DNA of 25,426 nt from Oscillospiraceae bacterium (GTDB lineage Bacteria; Bacillota; Clostridia; Oscillospirales; Oscillospiraceae), in the NCBI GenBank assembly GCA_018265835.1, contig JABLYK010000029.1, positions 1-25,426 on the forward strand. The letters run 5' to 3'. Below, piece by piece: positions 1 to 6,615 of this stretch. How positions within the stretch are numbered: the stretch's first letter is position 1; each line of letters begins with the position of its first letter. The notes under the pieces are model-generated. The model saw only the letters and a program-made list of their open reading frames with translations, was not told where the DNA came from and made no database searches. Position numbers and translations under genes: made by a program.

Positions 1-60
1 TTCTTTCTGCACGAGCAGAAAGAAATGGGGTGGAATAGACCGAGGTGCGAATTCCGAACA

Positions 61-117
61 CCTCATCCGTCACGGCTTGCGCCGTGCCACTTTCCCCTCT
101 CAAGGGGAAGGCTTTGG
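61..117 (+). repeat. Intergenic palindromic repeat, copy A
   Basis: One of five related intergenic elements in the window (others at 3475-3529, 3559-3609, 4329-4385, 20487-20520). It begins CCTCATCCGTCAC, contains a small hairpin (CACGGC/GCCGTG) and a second one made of CCTT(CCCC)/(GGGG)AAGG, and ends GGCTTTGG. The copies differ mainly in the first hairpin, where paired changes keep the stem. This looks like a REP or MITE-like family. The short frame running through it has no ribosome binding site and is not called as a gene. Confidence 0.75.
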
Positions 118-148
118 GTTGCGGCTGCAATCTTTCAAATTTGTAAGG

Positions 149-200
149 AACCGCCGGAAAACTGTAAGCCAAAGCTAAGGCAAGCGGTTTCCCGGCGGTT
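149..200. promoter_or_regulatory. Inverted repeat upstream of the ABC transporter operon
   Basis: AACCGCCGG (149-157) pairs with CCGGCGGTT (192-200), and the stem can be extended by AAAC/GTTT, leaving a loop of about 24 bases. It sits 40 bp before the transporter start. It has no T-run directly after it, so it may be a terminator of an upstream gene, a leader hairpin, or a binding site for the response regulator that usually controls Bce-type transporters. A TATACT box overlaps its right edge at about 202, but no good -35 was seen. Confidence 0.35.
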
Positions 201-239
201 TATACTATGCCTGTAATCTGGTACAGGAGGCCAACGATC

Positions 240-1007
240 ATGTCGATTCTGGAAGTACAACATCTGAAAAAAGTTTACGTCACCCGCTTCGGCGGCACCA
301 AGGTGCAGGCGCTCACGGACGTGAGCTTCTCCGTGGAGCGGGGCGAATATGTGGCCATCATGGGCGAGTCGGGCAGCGGCAAGACGACGCTCTTAAACAT
401 CCTCGCCGCGCTCGACCGGCCGACCGCCGGAGAGGTCGTTCTGGAGGGGCACAGCCTTTCGTCCATCCGCGAGCGGGATCTCGCCGCCTTCCGCCGCGAC
501 CAGCTCGGCTTCGTGTTTCAGGACTTCAACCTGCTCGATACCTTCTCCGTGCAGGATAACATCTTCCTGCCGCTGGTGCTCTCGGGCACGCCATATCGGG
601 AGATGCGCAGCCGTCTTGAGCCGCTTGCCCAGCAGCTCGGCCTTGTGCCGCTGCTGCAAAAGTTCCCCTACGAGCTTTCCGGCGGCCAGAAGCAGCGCAC
701 GGCGGTCGCCCGCGCGCTCATCACGCGGCCGAAGCTGGTGCTGGCCGACGAGCCGACCGGCGCGCTCGACTCGAAGAGCACGGACGAGCTGCTGCGGCTC
801 TTCGGCGAGATCAACCGCGCCGGGCAGACGATCCTTATGGTCACGCACTCGACCAAGGCGGCGAGCCACGCCTCGCGCGTGCTGTTCATCAAGGACGGCG
901 AGGTGTTCCACCAGCTCTACCGCGGCCGCGCGAGCGACGAGGAGCTGTACCAGCGCATCTCCGACACGCTGACCATGCTGGCGACGGGCGGTGAGCGCGA
1001 TGCTTAA
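240..1007 (+). CDS. ABC transporter ATP-binding protein, BceA-like
   Basis: ATPase subunit of a Bce/MacB-type exporter that would energise the permease encoded just downstream; in this family the complex sits in the cytoplasmic membrane and detoxifies or senses cell-wall-active peptides such as bacitracin. The 255-aa protein shows Walker A GESGSGKT (residues 42-49), a Q-loop near FVFQDFNLLD, signature LSGGQ (146-150), Walker B VLADE (167-171) and the H-loop TH (202-203). The FNLLDTFSVQDNI stretch is typical of BceA-like proteins. The start at 240 is chosen because AGGAGG lies at 225-230; an in-frame ATG at 207 has no such site. The end overlaps the permease start by 8 bases. The two-component system usually found beside such transporters is not in the window and may lie upstream. 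Confidence 0.93.
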   Translation: MSILEVQHLKKVYVTRFGGTKVQALTDVSFSVERGEYVAIMGESGSGKTTLLNILAALDRPTAGEVVLEGHSLSSIRERDLAAFRRDQLGFVFQDFNLLDTFSVQDNIFLPLVLSGTPYREMRSRLEPLAQQLGLVPLLQKFPYELSGGQKQRTAVARALITRPKLVLADEPTGALDSKSTDELLRLFGEINRAGQTILMVTHSTKAASHASRVLFIKDGEVFHQLYRGRASDEELYQRISDTLTMLATGGERDA

Positions 1008-2994
1008 GCTCTATCCCCGGCTCGCGGCGACGAACCTGAAGAAGAACCACAAGGTCTATCTCCCGTATCTTCTCGCCTGCACCGTTTCGGTGATGCTGCT
1101 GTGCATCATCATGACGCTGATGGTGGATCCGGCGCTCAGTACCCTGCCCGGCGGCGCGCCGATGCAGTCGATGCTGGGCTTCGGCAGCGTCGTGGTCGGC
1201 ATTTTCGCCGCCATCATTCTGTTTTATACCAACAGCGTCCTCGTCAAGCAGCGCAAGCGGGAGTTCGGCCTGTATAACATCCTCGGCATGGAAAAGCGCC
1301 ACATCGGCCGCGTCCTGTTCTGGGAGACGCTCTACACGGCGCTGATCGCGCTGTTTTTCGGCCTGCTCACGGCCGGCATTTTCTCCAAGCTCCTGCAGCT
1401 GCTGTTTGTGCGCATCCTCGGCGGCGAGACCGGCTTTTCCCTGAATATCAGCCTGCAGGTCATCGGCATGACGGCGGCGGTGTTCGCCGGCTTGTTCCTG
1501 CTGCTGTATCTCAACACGCTGCGCGTCATCCACCTTTCGAACCCCGCCGAGCTGCTGCGCAGCACGAGCGAGGGCGAGCGCGAGCCGAAGTCCAACTGGA
1601 TGCTGGCGCTGATCGGCGCGGTGTGCCTGGTCTCGGGCTACATCATGTCGATCAAAACGCAATCGGCCATGGACGCGCTCACGCTGTTCTTTGTCGCGGT
1701 GATCCTCGTCATCATCGGTACCTACCTGCTGTTTACGTCGTGTAGCATTGTCTTCCTCAAGGCGCTGCGCAAAAACAAGCGCTATTACTATAAGACCCAG
1801 CATTTCGCCACCGTCTCCGGCATGATCTACCGCATGAAGCGCAACGCGGCGGGCCTTGCGAGCATCTGCATCCTCTCCACCATGGTGCTCGTCACGGTGT
1901 CCACCACCGTGAGCCTCTATGCCGGTGTGGAAGATATCGTCAACATGCGCTGCCCGGCGGACATCGTCGTGGAATATGCTGCCGTGCCGGAGGCGGATAC
2001 CCTTGCGCGCACGCAGGAGCGGACGCGGCAGGCCGCGGCGGACGCGGGCTGCACCCTGCGCGACGAGGCGATGTACCCGACGCTCAGCTTTGTCAGCGTG
2101 AAGGAAGCGGATTCGGATTCGCTCATCGTCGATGCGGATACGCGCTACATTTACCAGAGCGCTTCCGGCGTGATGCTCTGGATCACCGACGCGGCGGGCT
2201 ATGCGTCGCTCACCGGGCGCGAGACGCACATTGAGCCGGGCGGCGCCCTGTGCTGCACCGACGGCGTGACGCTGGGCGACACGGTCACGTTCCTCAACCG
2301 GACCTTTGCCCTCACGAAGCTGGACAGCTTCCCGGTGGACAGCGGCGCGCGGATCATGGGTGTGAACAGCGTCTACCTCGTGGTGGACAATCTGGAGACG
2401 ATACAGAGCATCGAGCAGGCGGAGCGGGAGATCTACGGCGAAAACGCCAGCACGCTCCACTATACCCACCAGATGAATCTGGACGGCGCCGCCGGGCAGA
2501 AGCTGGCCTGCGCCGATGCGGCGCTGGAAGCGACCGTGGTCGATGACGTCCAGATTGCCGAGGTGGAGTGCCGCGAAACCGCACGCGCGGATGCCCGCGG
2601 ATTTTATGGCGCGTTCCTCTTCCTTGGCCTGTTTCTCGGCCTGACCTTCGCGCTTGCCACGGTGCTCATCATCTATTACAAGCAGATTTCCGAGGGCTAC
2701 GACGACCACGACCGCTTCGTCATCATGCAGCAGGTCGGTATGACGCACGACGAGGTGCGCAGCACCATCCGCACGCAAGTGCTCACGGTGTTTTTCCTCC
2801 CGCTTATCACGGCGGCTGTCCATGTGGCGGGGGCGTTCCCGATGATCCGGTATATGATCTCTGCCTTCGGTCTGACGAATGTGCCCCTCTTCATCTGGTG
2901 CACCGCCGGCACCATCGCGGTGTTCGCCGTGCTCTATACGATCGTCTATTCTCTGACGGCGCGCGCGTACTACAACATTGTCAACGAGAGGTGA
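1000..2994 (+). CDS. ABC transporter permease, BceB-like (FtsX fold)
   Basis: Membrane subunit partnering the ATPase at 240-1007. The 664-aa product has the BceB layout: a first membrane helix near residues 18-40, a cluster of helices to about residue 300, a large extracytoplasmic domain of roughly 225 residues (about 307-533), then three C-terminal helices. After helix 2 it carries REFGLYNILGM, a hallmark of the FtsX-like BceB family. The large outer domain is where family members contact their sensor kinase and peptide. ATG at 1000 is preferred to the in-frame GTG at 991 because it starts on the usual MxxLYPRLAxxN opening; both overlap the ATPase gene, implying translational coupling. The peptide substrate cannot be inferred. 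Confidence 0.92.
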   Translation: MLKLYPRLAATNLKKNHKVYLPYLLACTVSVMLLCIIMTLMVDPALSTLPGGAPMQSMLGFGSVVVGIFAAIILFYTNSVLVKQRKREFGLYNILGMEKRHIGRVLFWETLYTALIALFFGLLTAGIFSKLLQLLFVRILGGETGFSLNISLQVIGMTAAVFAGLFLLLYLNTLRVIHLSNPAELLRSTSEGEREPKSNWMLALIGAVCLVSGYIMSIKTQSAMDALTLFFVAVILVIIGTYLLFTSCSIVFLKALRKNKRYYYKTQHFATVSGMIYRMKRNAAGLASICILSTMVLVTVSTTVSLYAGVEDIVNMRCPADIVVEYAAVPEADTLARTQERTRQAAADAGCTLRDEAMYPTLSFVSVKEADSDSLIVDADTRYIYQSASGVMLWITDAAGYASLTGRETHIEPGGALCCTDGVTLGDTVTFLNRTFALTKLDSFPVDSGARIMGVNSVYLVVDNLETIQSIEQAEREIYGENASTLHYTHQMNLDGAAGQKLACADAALEATVVDDVQIAEVECRETARADARGFYGAFLFLGLFLGLTFALATVLIIYYKQISEGYDDHDRFVIMQQVGMTHDEVRSTIRTQVLTVFFLPLITAAVHVAGAFPMIRYMISAFGLTNVPLFIWCTAGTIAVFAVLYTIVYSLTARAYYNIVNER

Positions 2995-3001
2995 GTGCGG
3001 C

Positions 3002-3514
3002 ATGAAAAAGCGCATTTTCCCGCTCCTGCTCCTGACGCTGGCAGTGCTGCTGCTCTCCGGCTGCTCGAAGGATGAGATGCTCCGCCACTATGACCGTGCG
3101 CTCCAGTGCATTGGGGATGCGGTGCTGACGCGCGGCGACGGCCTGACGGGGAAACGCATCTTCGGCGCGGAGCACTACACCGGCTCGTATGCGGCCGATT
3201 ATGACCGCGCGACGGCGACGGAGTACCTTTTCGGCGGCACGGGGCTTTCACGCGGCGGCAGCCGGGAGCTGATCGTGACCTGTACGCTGACGTGCGAGGA
3301 GGGCAGCGCCCGCGTGTTTTATCAGTCCGGCAGCGAGGATCCGGTCACGCTGCTGGAAACGGACGGTTCCTACTCCGGCAGCCTTGCCATCCCCGCCGGG
3401 AGCAATTACCTGGGCGTGATCTGCGACGGCTTCACCGGACACTTAGAGCTGCGCGTGGCGTCAGAACGGGCGCACTCCCAAGGCTTCCCCCTCCGGGGGA
3501 AGCTGTCGCCGTAG
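3002..3514 (+). CDS. Small lipoprotein of unknown function, third gene of the Bce-like operon
   Basis: The 170-aa product starts with a textbook lipoprotein signal: MKKR, a hydrophobic run rich in Leu, and lipobox LSGC with Cys at residue 21, so it should be anchored on the outer face of the membrane. The start at 3002 follows GAGAGGTGAG, only seven bases after the permease stop, which makes it part of the same operon. The mature part has no fold I recognise; it is rich in short beta-like segments. The last dozen or so codons (HSQGFPLRGKLSP) are read from intergenic repeat copy B, so the natural C-terminus appears to have been replaced by a repeat insertion. A role as an accessory or sensor for the transporter is inferred only from position. 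Confidence 0.8.
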   Translation: MKKRIFPLLLLTLAVLLLSGCSKDEMLRHYDRALQCIGDAVLTRGDGLTGKRIFGAEHYTGSYAADYDRATATEYLFGGTGLSRGGSRELIVTCTLTCEEGSARVFYQSGSEDPVTLLETDGSYSGSLAIPAGSNYLGVICDGFTGHLELRVASERAHSQGFPLRGKLSP

Positions 3515-3529
3515 GCGACTGATGAGGGG
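3475..3529 (-). repeat. Intergenic palindromic repeat, copy B (inside the lipoprotein 3' end)
   Basis: Reverse-oriented relative to copies A and C. It holds CCCAAGGCTTCCCC...GGGGGAAGC and the paired segment GTCGCC/GGCGAC, ending ACTGATGAGGGG. It supplies the last codons and stop of the lipoprotein gene. With copy C it forms a head-to-head pair (3475-3609). A motif GCGTCAGAACGGGCGC lies just before it (3459-3474). Confidence 0.75.
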
Positions 3530-3558
3530 CTTTCCTCCGAGGTGTGAAACTGGGGGCG

Positions 3559-3609
3559 CCTCATCCGTCACGCTTTGCGTGGCACCTTCCCCTCAAGGGG
3601 GAGGCTTTA
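3559..3609 (+). repeat. Intergenic palindromic repeat, copy C
   Basis: Same orientation as copy A, starting CCTCATCCGTCAC and ending GGGGGAGGCTTTAA. The first hairpin here is CACGC/GCGTG, a compensated variant of copy A. It is followed at about 3615-3636 by GCGCGCCGTTCTAC, which resembles an inverted copy of the motif at 3459, so copies B and C may be the inside of one composite element of about 175 bp. Confidence 0.7.
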
Positions 3610-3650
3610 AAAAGGTGCGCGCCGTTCTACACGATGCGCATTGCGCATAA

Positions 3651-3685
3651 AAATAGCAAAGGCAGCTCTGTTCAGAGCTGCCTTT
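3651..3685 (-). terminator. Intrinsic terminator of the XRE regulator gene
   Basis: On the minus strand AAAGGCAGCTCTG pairs with CAGAGCTGCCTTT across a short loop, followed by a T-rich tail (GCTATTTTTA). The stem overlaps the stop codon of the regulator gene. Confidence 0.75.
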
Positions 3686-3920
3686 ACAATTTGTAATTTG
3701 TTCTGGTTTCAATCGTTTTTACAATATCGGACGGATGAATTTCCAATGCGCGTGCAATTTTGAAAAGCGTTGTGATTGTGGGCATCCGTTCTCCCCGCTC
3801 AATTTTGCTGTAATGTGTGCGGTCAAGATCGGCCAGACCGCTGACCACTTCTTGAGAAAGATTAGCCTTTTTCCTGTATTCCTGAATGATCTGCCCAATC
3901 AGTTTTGCGTTGACGTCCAC
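3684..3920 (-). CDS. XRE-family helix-turn-helix regulator
   Basis: A 78-aa protein that is essentially one Cro/C1-type HTH domain (HTH_3): IGQIIQEYRKKANLSQEVVSGLADL, then the recognition segment around DRTHYSKIERGERMP, then PTITTLFKIARAL. Such small single-domain proteins bind DNA as dimers and often repress their own and a divergent gene. The start is GTG at 3918-3920, supported by AGAGGTGATATT just before it. It is divergent from the small gene at 4059-4274, and an inverted repeat overlaps that gene's -35 box, so repression of the neighbour is a reasonable inference. No protease or ligand domain is present. Confidence 0.88.
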   Translation of the reverse strand: MDVNAKLIGQIIQEYRKKANLSQEVVSGLADLDRTHYSKIERGERMPTITTLFKIARALEIHPSDIVKTIETRTNYKL

Positions 3921-3965
3921 AATATCACCTCTTGCAAAAAGTTTACCAAGGTGTGATGTGGTTTG

Positions 3966-3983
3966 TGAGGCCAGTTGACCTCA
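3966..3983. promoter_or_regulatory. Candidate operator overlapping the -35 box
   Basis: TGAGG (3966-3970) and CCTCA (3979-3983) form an inverted repeat with an 8-bp spacer that covers the -35 hexamer of the promoter at 3975-4003. Its placement between the divergent XRE gene and its neighbour makes it a candidate site for the XRE protein. Arms are only 5 bp, so chance is possible. Confidence 0.3.
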
Positions 3984-4003
3984 TAAAGAAAATGTGATAC
4001 AAT
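3975..4003 (+). promoter_or_regulatory. Sigma-70-type promoter for the small gene at 4059
   Basis: TTGACC (3975-3980), 17-bp spacer, TACAAT (3998-4003). This predicts a start site near 4010 and a leader of about 50 bases. Confidence 0.75.
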
Positions 4004-4058
4004 AAAGGTACCTTACGAAATCGAATCTTGCAGTTACGTATTGAATGAGGAGAACGAG

Positions 4059-4274
4059 ATGCCCAACGATGATATTCTTTATGATGCAGCGGTAGACTAT
4101 AAAGAATTGTATCTAAAAATGGTTCGCAAGACGGAAAGCGCGATCAATTTGCTGATCGAAGTGCAGCAGGAATGTGAGGAGCTCATTCTCCAGACCGACG
4201 GTCGGAAAGCTGCCCGCTTGACGGAACTGAAAGCCGTGCCCCGACAAAACAAAAATGCAGAGCAGCCAGAGTGA
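4059..4274 (+). CDS. Small acidic protein of unknown function
   Basis: A 71-aa product. ATG at 4059 is chosen because AGGAG (4048-4052) lies six bases before it; an in-frame TTG at 4041 lacks such a site. The sequence is mostly predicted helix (DYKELYLKMVRKTESAIN, then LLIEVQQECEELIL) with a charged, polar tail and no signal peptide or membrane helix; it could form a short coiled coil. I do not recognise a family. It has its own strong promoter and is divergent from the XRE regulator, so the pair may be a regulator and its target, possibly a remnant of a mobile element or a toxin-antitoxin-like pair; nothing in the sequence proves this. Confidence 0.65.
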   Translation: MPNDDILYDAAVDYKELYLKMVRKTESAINLLIEVQQECEELILQTDGRKAARLTELKAVPRQNKNAEQPE

Positions 4275-4328
4275 AAATTCTCCAACACCATGGATCATCC
4301 GGAAAAAGAAAACCAGTGCGTAACGCAC

Positions 4329-4385
4329 CCCAAAGCCTTCCCCTTGAGGGGAAGGTGGCCGCCCGCAGGGCGGTCGGATGAGGTG
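4329..4385 (-). repeat. Intergenic palindromic repeat, copy D
   Basis: Reverse-oriented copy of the family: CCAAAGCCTTCCCCTTGAGG, then GGCCGCCCGCAGGGCGGTC as the variable hairpin, then GGATGAGGTG. The CCTTCCCC/GGGGAAGG hairpin could serve as a weak transcription stop for the gene at 4059-4274, which has no other obvious terminator. The following 4386-4443 holds nothing I can identify. Confidence 0.75.
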
Positions 4386-4443
4386 ACGTGCTCCGACTCG
4401 CAGCTGCCCCCCTACGGAGGGAGGAACGAAGATTGGTACGATA

Positions 4444-4477
4444 TGTCCCCACGTGCGTCCGGACGCACGTGGGGACA
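4444..4477. repeat. Perfect 34-bp palindrome
   Basis: TGTCCCCACGTGCGTCC is followed directly by its exact reverse complement, giving two 17-bp arms with no spacer. It ends nine bases before the -35 box of the promoter at 4486. With no loop and no T-run it is not a standard terminator; it could be a protein-binding site, a cruciform, or a mobile-element end. Confidence 0.85.
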
Positions 4478-4485
4478 GTGTCAGA

Positions 4486-4514
4486 TTGACAAATCATGGC
4501 GCATCGTGTAGAAT
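4486..4514 (+). promoter_or_regulatory. Plus-strand promoter of the small toxin-antitoxin-like locus
   Basis: TTGACA (4486-4491), 17-bp spacer, TAGAAT (4509-4514). The transcript should begin near 4521, right at a strong 5' hairpin: TGCTTGCGCGAC pairs with GTCGCGCAAGCA around a GCA loop (4519-4545). Confidence 0.8.
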
Positions 4515-4600
4515 CAATATGCTTGCGCGACGCAGTCGCGCAAGCAGGGCGCTGTACATACGGCAGGCGGTTGGCTACATCCCTGAGAGGGGGTGAGTCT

Positions 4601-4684
4601 ATGCGAATAACGGTTACATTGACCTTACGAGAGCTAATGGTTCAATTTATCGTAAAAAGCAGAAACCGCCACCCCGGCAGGTGA
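4601..4684 (+). CDS. 27-aa peptide, candidate type I toxin
   Basis: ATG at 4601 follows GAGAGGGGGTGAG, a strong ribosome binding site. The peptide reads MRITVTLTLRELMVQFIVK, then SRNRHPGR: an alternating hydrophobic/polar N-terminal part and a basic tail whose codons come from the terminator stem. It lies between two convergent consensus promoters. The design (5' hairpin on the mRNA, tiny ORF, antisense RNA over the 3' end, shared hairpin) resembles type I toxin-antitoxin modules of Gram-positive bacteria, but the peptide lacks the clear membrane helix of TxpA or Fst toxins. It could instead be a leader peptide or a structured RNA with a fortuitous frame. Confidence 0.5.
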   Translation: MRITVTLTLRELMVQFIVKSRNRHPGR

Positions 4685-4692
4685 CGGTTTCT
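4651..4692 (-). terminator. Hairpin terminator shared by the convergent small transcripts
   Basis: Stem AGAAACCGcCACC/GGTGaCGGTTTCT with a short loop at 4661-4692. On the minus strand it is followed by GCTTTTT, on the plus strand only by a weak TGAAATCTT, so it should work best for the minus-strand RNA. Confidence 0.65.
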
Positions 4693-4744
4693 TGAAATCT
4701 TAATCCGAAGCTAGGGCCAACCGCTTGTTGCAGCGCCCTTTTCT
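4651..4744 (-). ncRNA. Putative antisense RNA of about 90-95 nt
   Basis: The minus-strand promoter at 4751-4779 predicts a start near 4744. The RNA would run through GGGCGCTGCAACAAGCGG, then a linker, then a hairpin (AGAAACCG/CGGTTTCT, plus-strand 4661-4692) followed by GCTTTTT, a good minus-strand terminator. It holds no likely ORF. If the plus transcript reads to about 4740, the two RNAs are complementary over about 85 bases including the last codons of the 27-aa ORF. Confidence 0.5.
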
Positions 4745-4750
4745 ATTCTC

Positions 4751-4779
4751 ATTATACACAGCCACACCCGGTTTGTCAA
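4751..4779 (-). promoter_or_regulatory. Consensus minus-strand promoter of the antisense RNA
   Basis: On the minus strand TTGACA (4779-4774), a 17-bp spacer and TATAAT (4756-4751): both hexamers are perfect consensus with ideal spacing. There is no protein-coding start downstream in this direction before the terminator at 4651. Confidence 0.8.
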
Positions 4780-4835
4780 CTCGGCAAGCCGGGCGTTTTT
4801 CTAGCGGGGCGATGCCTTTTCACGCTGCGAGCCCC

Positions 4836-4942
4836 GCGTCAGAACGGAGCGAGTCCGCATCCAACCGCGAACAAACCAGAGAAGCGTTTGTGGGCGGATA
4901 GGAAGAAGGCGGAAGCGTAATGGAGCGAGCGTCTTCTGACGC
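4836..4942. repeat. Noncoding element with 9-bp inverted ends at the pyrophosphatase stop codon
   Basis: GCGTCAGAA (4836-4844) and TTCTGACGC (4934-4942) bound a 107-bp segment with an internal AACAAAC/GTTTGT hairpin. The right end is two bases from the stop of the minus-strand pyrophosphatase gene. The same CGTCAGAACG motif occurs at 3459 and, inverted, at 20770-20778, also at gene ends. The rest of 4780-4944 shows no gene. Confidence 0.45.
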
Positions 4943-4944
4943 CG

Positions 4945-6558
4945 TCACCCCCACAAGGCCGTCAGCATCGGGATGATCTGCTTTTTCCGCGACATGACGC
5001 CGGGGAGAAACACGGCGCTGTCCTTCGGCTCGACGGAGAAGGCGCGGCGGATGGTGTCGTCGCTGCCGAGATAGATCAGCTGCGTGCCCTCCAGCAGCAC
5101 GTCCGTGAGCATGAGGATGACCATATCATACCCGTTCTGCGTGCGGAGCGTGCGCATCACGTCGAGAAATTCCTCCTTGCGCTCGAGCATCCGCGCCGAG
5201 TCAAGACACGTGATCTGGCTCACGCCGAGATTCTGCTCCGCAATGTGGAATTCCTTGAAATCGGTTGTGAACAGCTCCTTGGCGGGCTTGTCGCCCCCGG
5301 CGGAGGCGGAAAACAGCTCTGTGCCCAGCTCGTCGAGCGAGACGCTCGCAATGCGTGCCATGCGCTCGGCCATGGCGACGTCGCGCTTCGTGCAGGTCGG
5401 GGACTTGAACATGACGGTGTCGGATAAAATGGCCGCCGCCATCAGCCCCGCCATGGCAGGCGAGGGCATCACGCCGTGCTCCTGATACATGCCGGTGACG
5501 ATCGTCGTCGTGCTGCCGACCGGCTCGTTGCGCACGTGGATGGGCTGCGTGGTCTGGATGTCGGCCAGCCGGTGGTGGTCGATGATCTCCAGAATCTCCG
5601 CCTGCTCCAGCCCCGGCACGGCCTGCGCGGCCTCGTTGTGATCGACCAGCACCACACGCTTGCGCCGCGGGCGCAGCAGGTGGAAGCGCGAGAGCGTGCC
5701 GACGACCTTCTCGTTCTCGTCCAGCACGGGGTAGCAGCGGTAGCGGCTTTTGAGCACCTCCTCGCGCACGTCGTCGATGTAATCGTCGAGATGGAAGCTC
5801 ACCAGATGCTCCGTCTGGCACGGGCGGGAGATGGGGATGGCCTGATAGATCAGGCGGGCGACGCGGCTCGCATCGAACGGCGTGGAGAGGATGCACGTGG
5901 ATCCGGCGGCCTCCAGCCACGCGGGGTCCACGTCCGTCTGGCACAGGATGATGCACTGCACGCCAATGTCGAGCGCGCGGCGGATCATGTCCGGCTGGTT
6001 GCCGCAGAGGATGATGCTGTCCGGGTCGGAGAACAGCAGGTTTTCGCAGCTCTGCGGCAGCGCAATGATGACGTTGCCGGACACGGAGTCCACCAGATCG
6101 CCGCCCTCGCCCAGAATGCGCCCCTCCAGCACGCTCAGGAGGTTGAACAGCGGCAGCGCGTCCACGTGCGGATCGCTGATCGTCAGCATATCGTACGCGG
6201 CAATGTCGCCGGCGGAGAGAATGCCGTAGAGCGTGCCGTCCTCGTTCGTCACGGGCATGGCGGAGATGCGCTCCTCGCGCATGATGCGCCACGCGCGGTC
6301 CATCGTGACGGAGGCGTTCAGCGCGGGCGGCGTGTCGAAATCGAGGTCGCGCACCTGCGTGCGGACGTTGTGGATGCGCACCGGCGGCGGAAAGCCGAAG
6401 CGGTCGAGCATGTGCTGCGTTTCGTCGCTGATGTGGCCGAGATGCGCGGCGACGTATTCGCGGTCGCCGAGCGCGTTGCGCAGCGCGGCGTAGGCCATGG
6501 CGGACACGATCGAGTCCGTATCCGGGTTCCGGTGTCCGGTGACGTAAATTTCATTCAT
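4945..6558 (-). CDS. Manganese-dependent inorganic pyrophosphatase, family II, with CBS and DRTGG domains
   Basis: Hydrolyses pyrophosphate to two phosphates in the cytoplasm, pulling biosynthetic reactions forward. The 537-aa product has the regulated family II layout: N-terminal DHH metal site (GHRNPDTDS, residues 8-16), CBS motif about 70-130, DRTGG domain about 140-245, second CBS about 250-305, then the rest of the DHH domain with VDHNE, the IDHHR motif and GSTTTIV. The C-terminal DHHA2 part ends with SRKKQIIP, the pyrophosphate-binding signature. In this family the CBS pair binds adenine nucleotides and tunes activity. The start at 6558 is preferred to an upstream ATG at 6594 because AAAGGAG precedes it and MNEIYVTGHRNPD is the usual N-terminus. 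It has its own promoter and is divergent from HgdAB-like cluster 1. Confidence 0.93.
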   Translation of the reverse strand: MNEIYVTGHRNPDTDSIVSAMAYAALRNALGDREYVAAHLGHISDETQHMLDRFGFPPPVRIHNVRTQVRDLDFDTPPALNASVTMDRAWRIMREERISAMPVTNEDGTLYGILSAGDIAAYDMLTISDPHVDALPLFNLLSVLEGRILGEGGDLVDSVSGNVIIALPQSCENLLFSDPDSIILCGNQPDMIRRALDIGVQCIILCQTDVDPAWLEAAGSTCILSTPFDASRVARLIYQAIPISRPCQTEHLVSFHLDDYIDDVREEVLKSRYRCYPVLDENEKVVGTLSRFHLLRPRRKRVVLVDHNEAAQAVPGLEQAEILEIIDHHRLADIQTTQPIHVRNEPVGSTTTIVTGMYQEHGVMPSPAMAGLMAAAILSDTVMFKSPTCTKRDVAMAERMARIASVSLDELGTELFSASAGGDKPAKELFTTDFKEFHIAEQNLGVSQITCLDSARMLERKEEFLDVMRTLRTQNGYDMVILMLTDVLLEGTQLIYLGSDDTIRRAFSVEPKDSAVFLPGVMSRKKQIIPMLTALWG

Positions 6559-6615
6559 AGACAGAAGGCTCCTTTTGCGGAAACGCGGAATCATCGTTTC
6601 CGTAAGACTATCACC

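Larger units (their letters stand above)
4547..4738. repeat. Two-part inverted repeat enclosing the 27-codon ORF
   Basis: GGGCGCTG (4547-4554) and GCGGTTGGC (4567-4575) are matched by GCCAACCGC (4716-4724) and CAGCGCCC (4731-4738). On a plus-strand RNA these would fold the 5' leader onto the 3' end, and TTTTCT follows the right arm, so it may double as a terminator. On DNA the arrangement means the two convergent transcripts start with nearly the same sequence. Confidence 0.7.

Noticed and set aside
25..216. 63-codon frame at the left edge
   Set aside because: It is read through repeat copy A and a stem-loop and lacks a ribosome binding site.
889..3015. 708-codon open frame on the minus strand opposite the BceB-like gene
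   Set aside because: It is a shadow of the real gene in GC-rich DNA: composition is dominated by Arg, His, Asp and Gln with no recognisable domain, and the plus-strand gene is well supported.
4496..4600. Longer in-frame versions of the 27-aa ORF starting at 4496
   Set aside because: They would begin at the promoter -10 region, before the predicted transcript start, and read through the 5' hairpin; the strong binding site lies before 4601.
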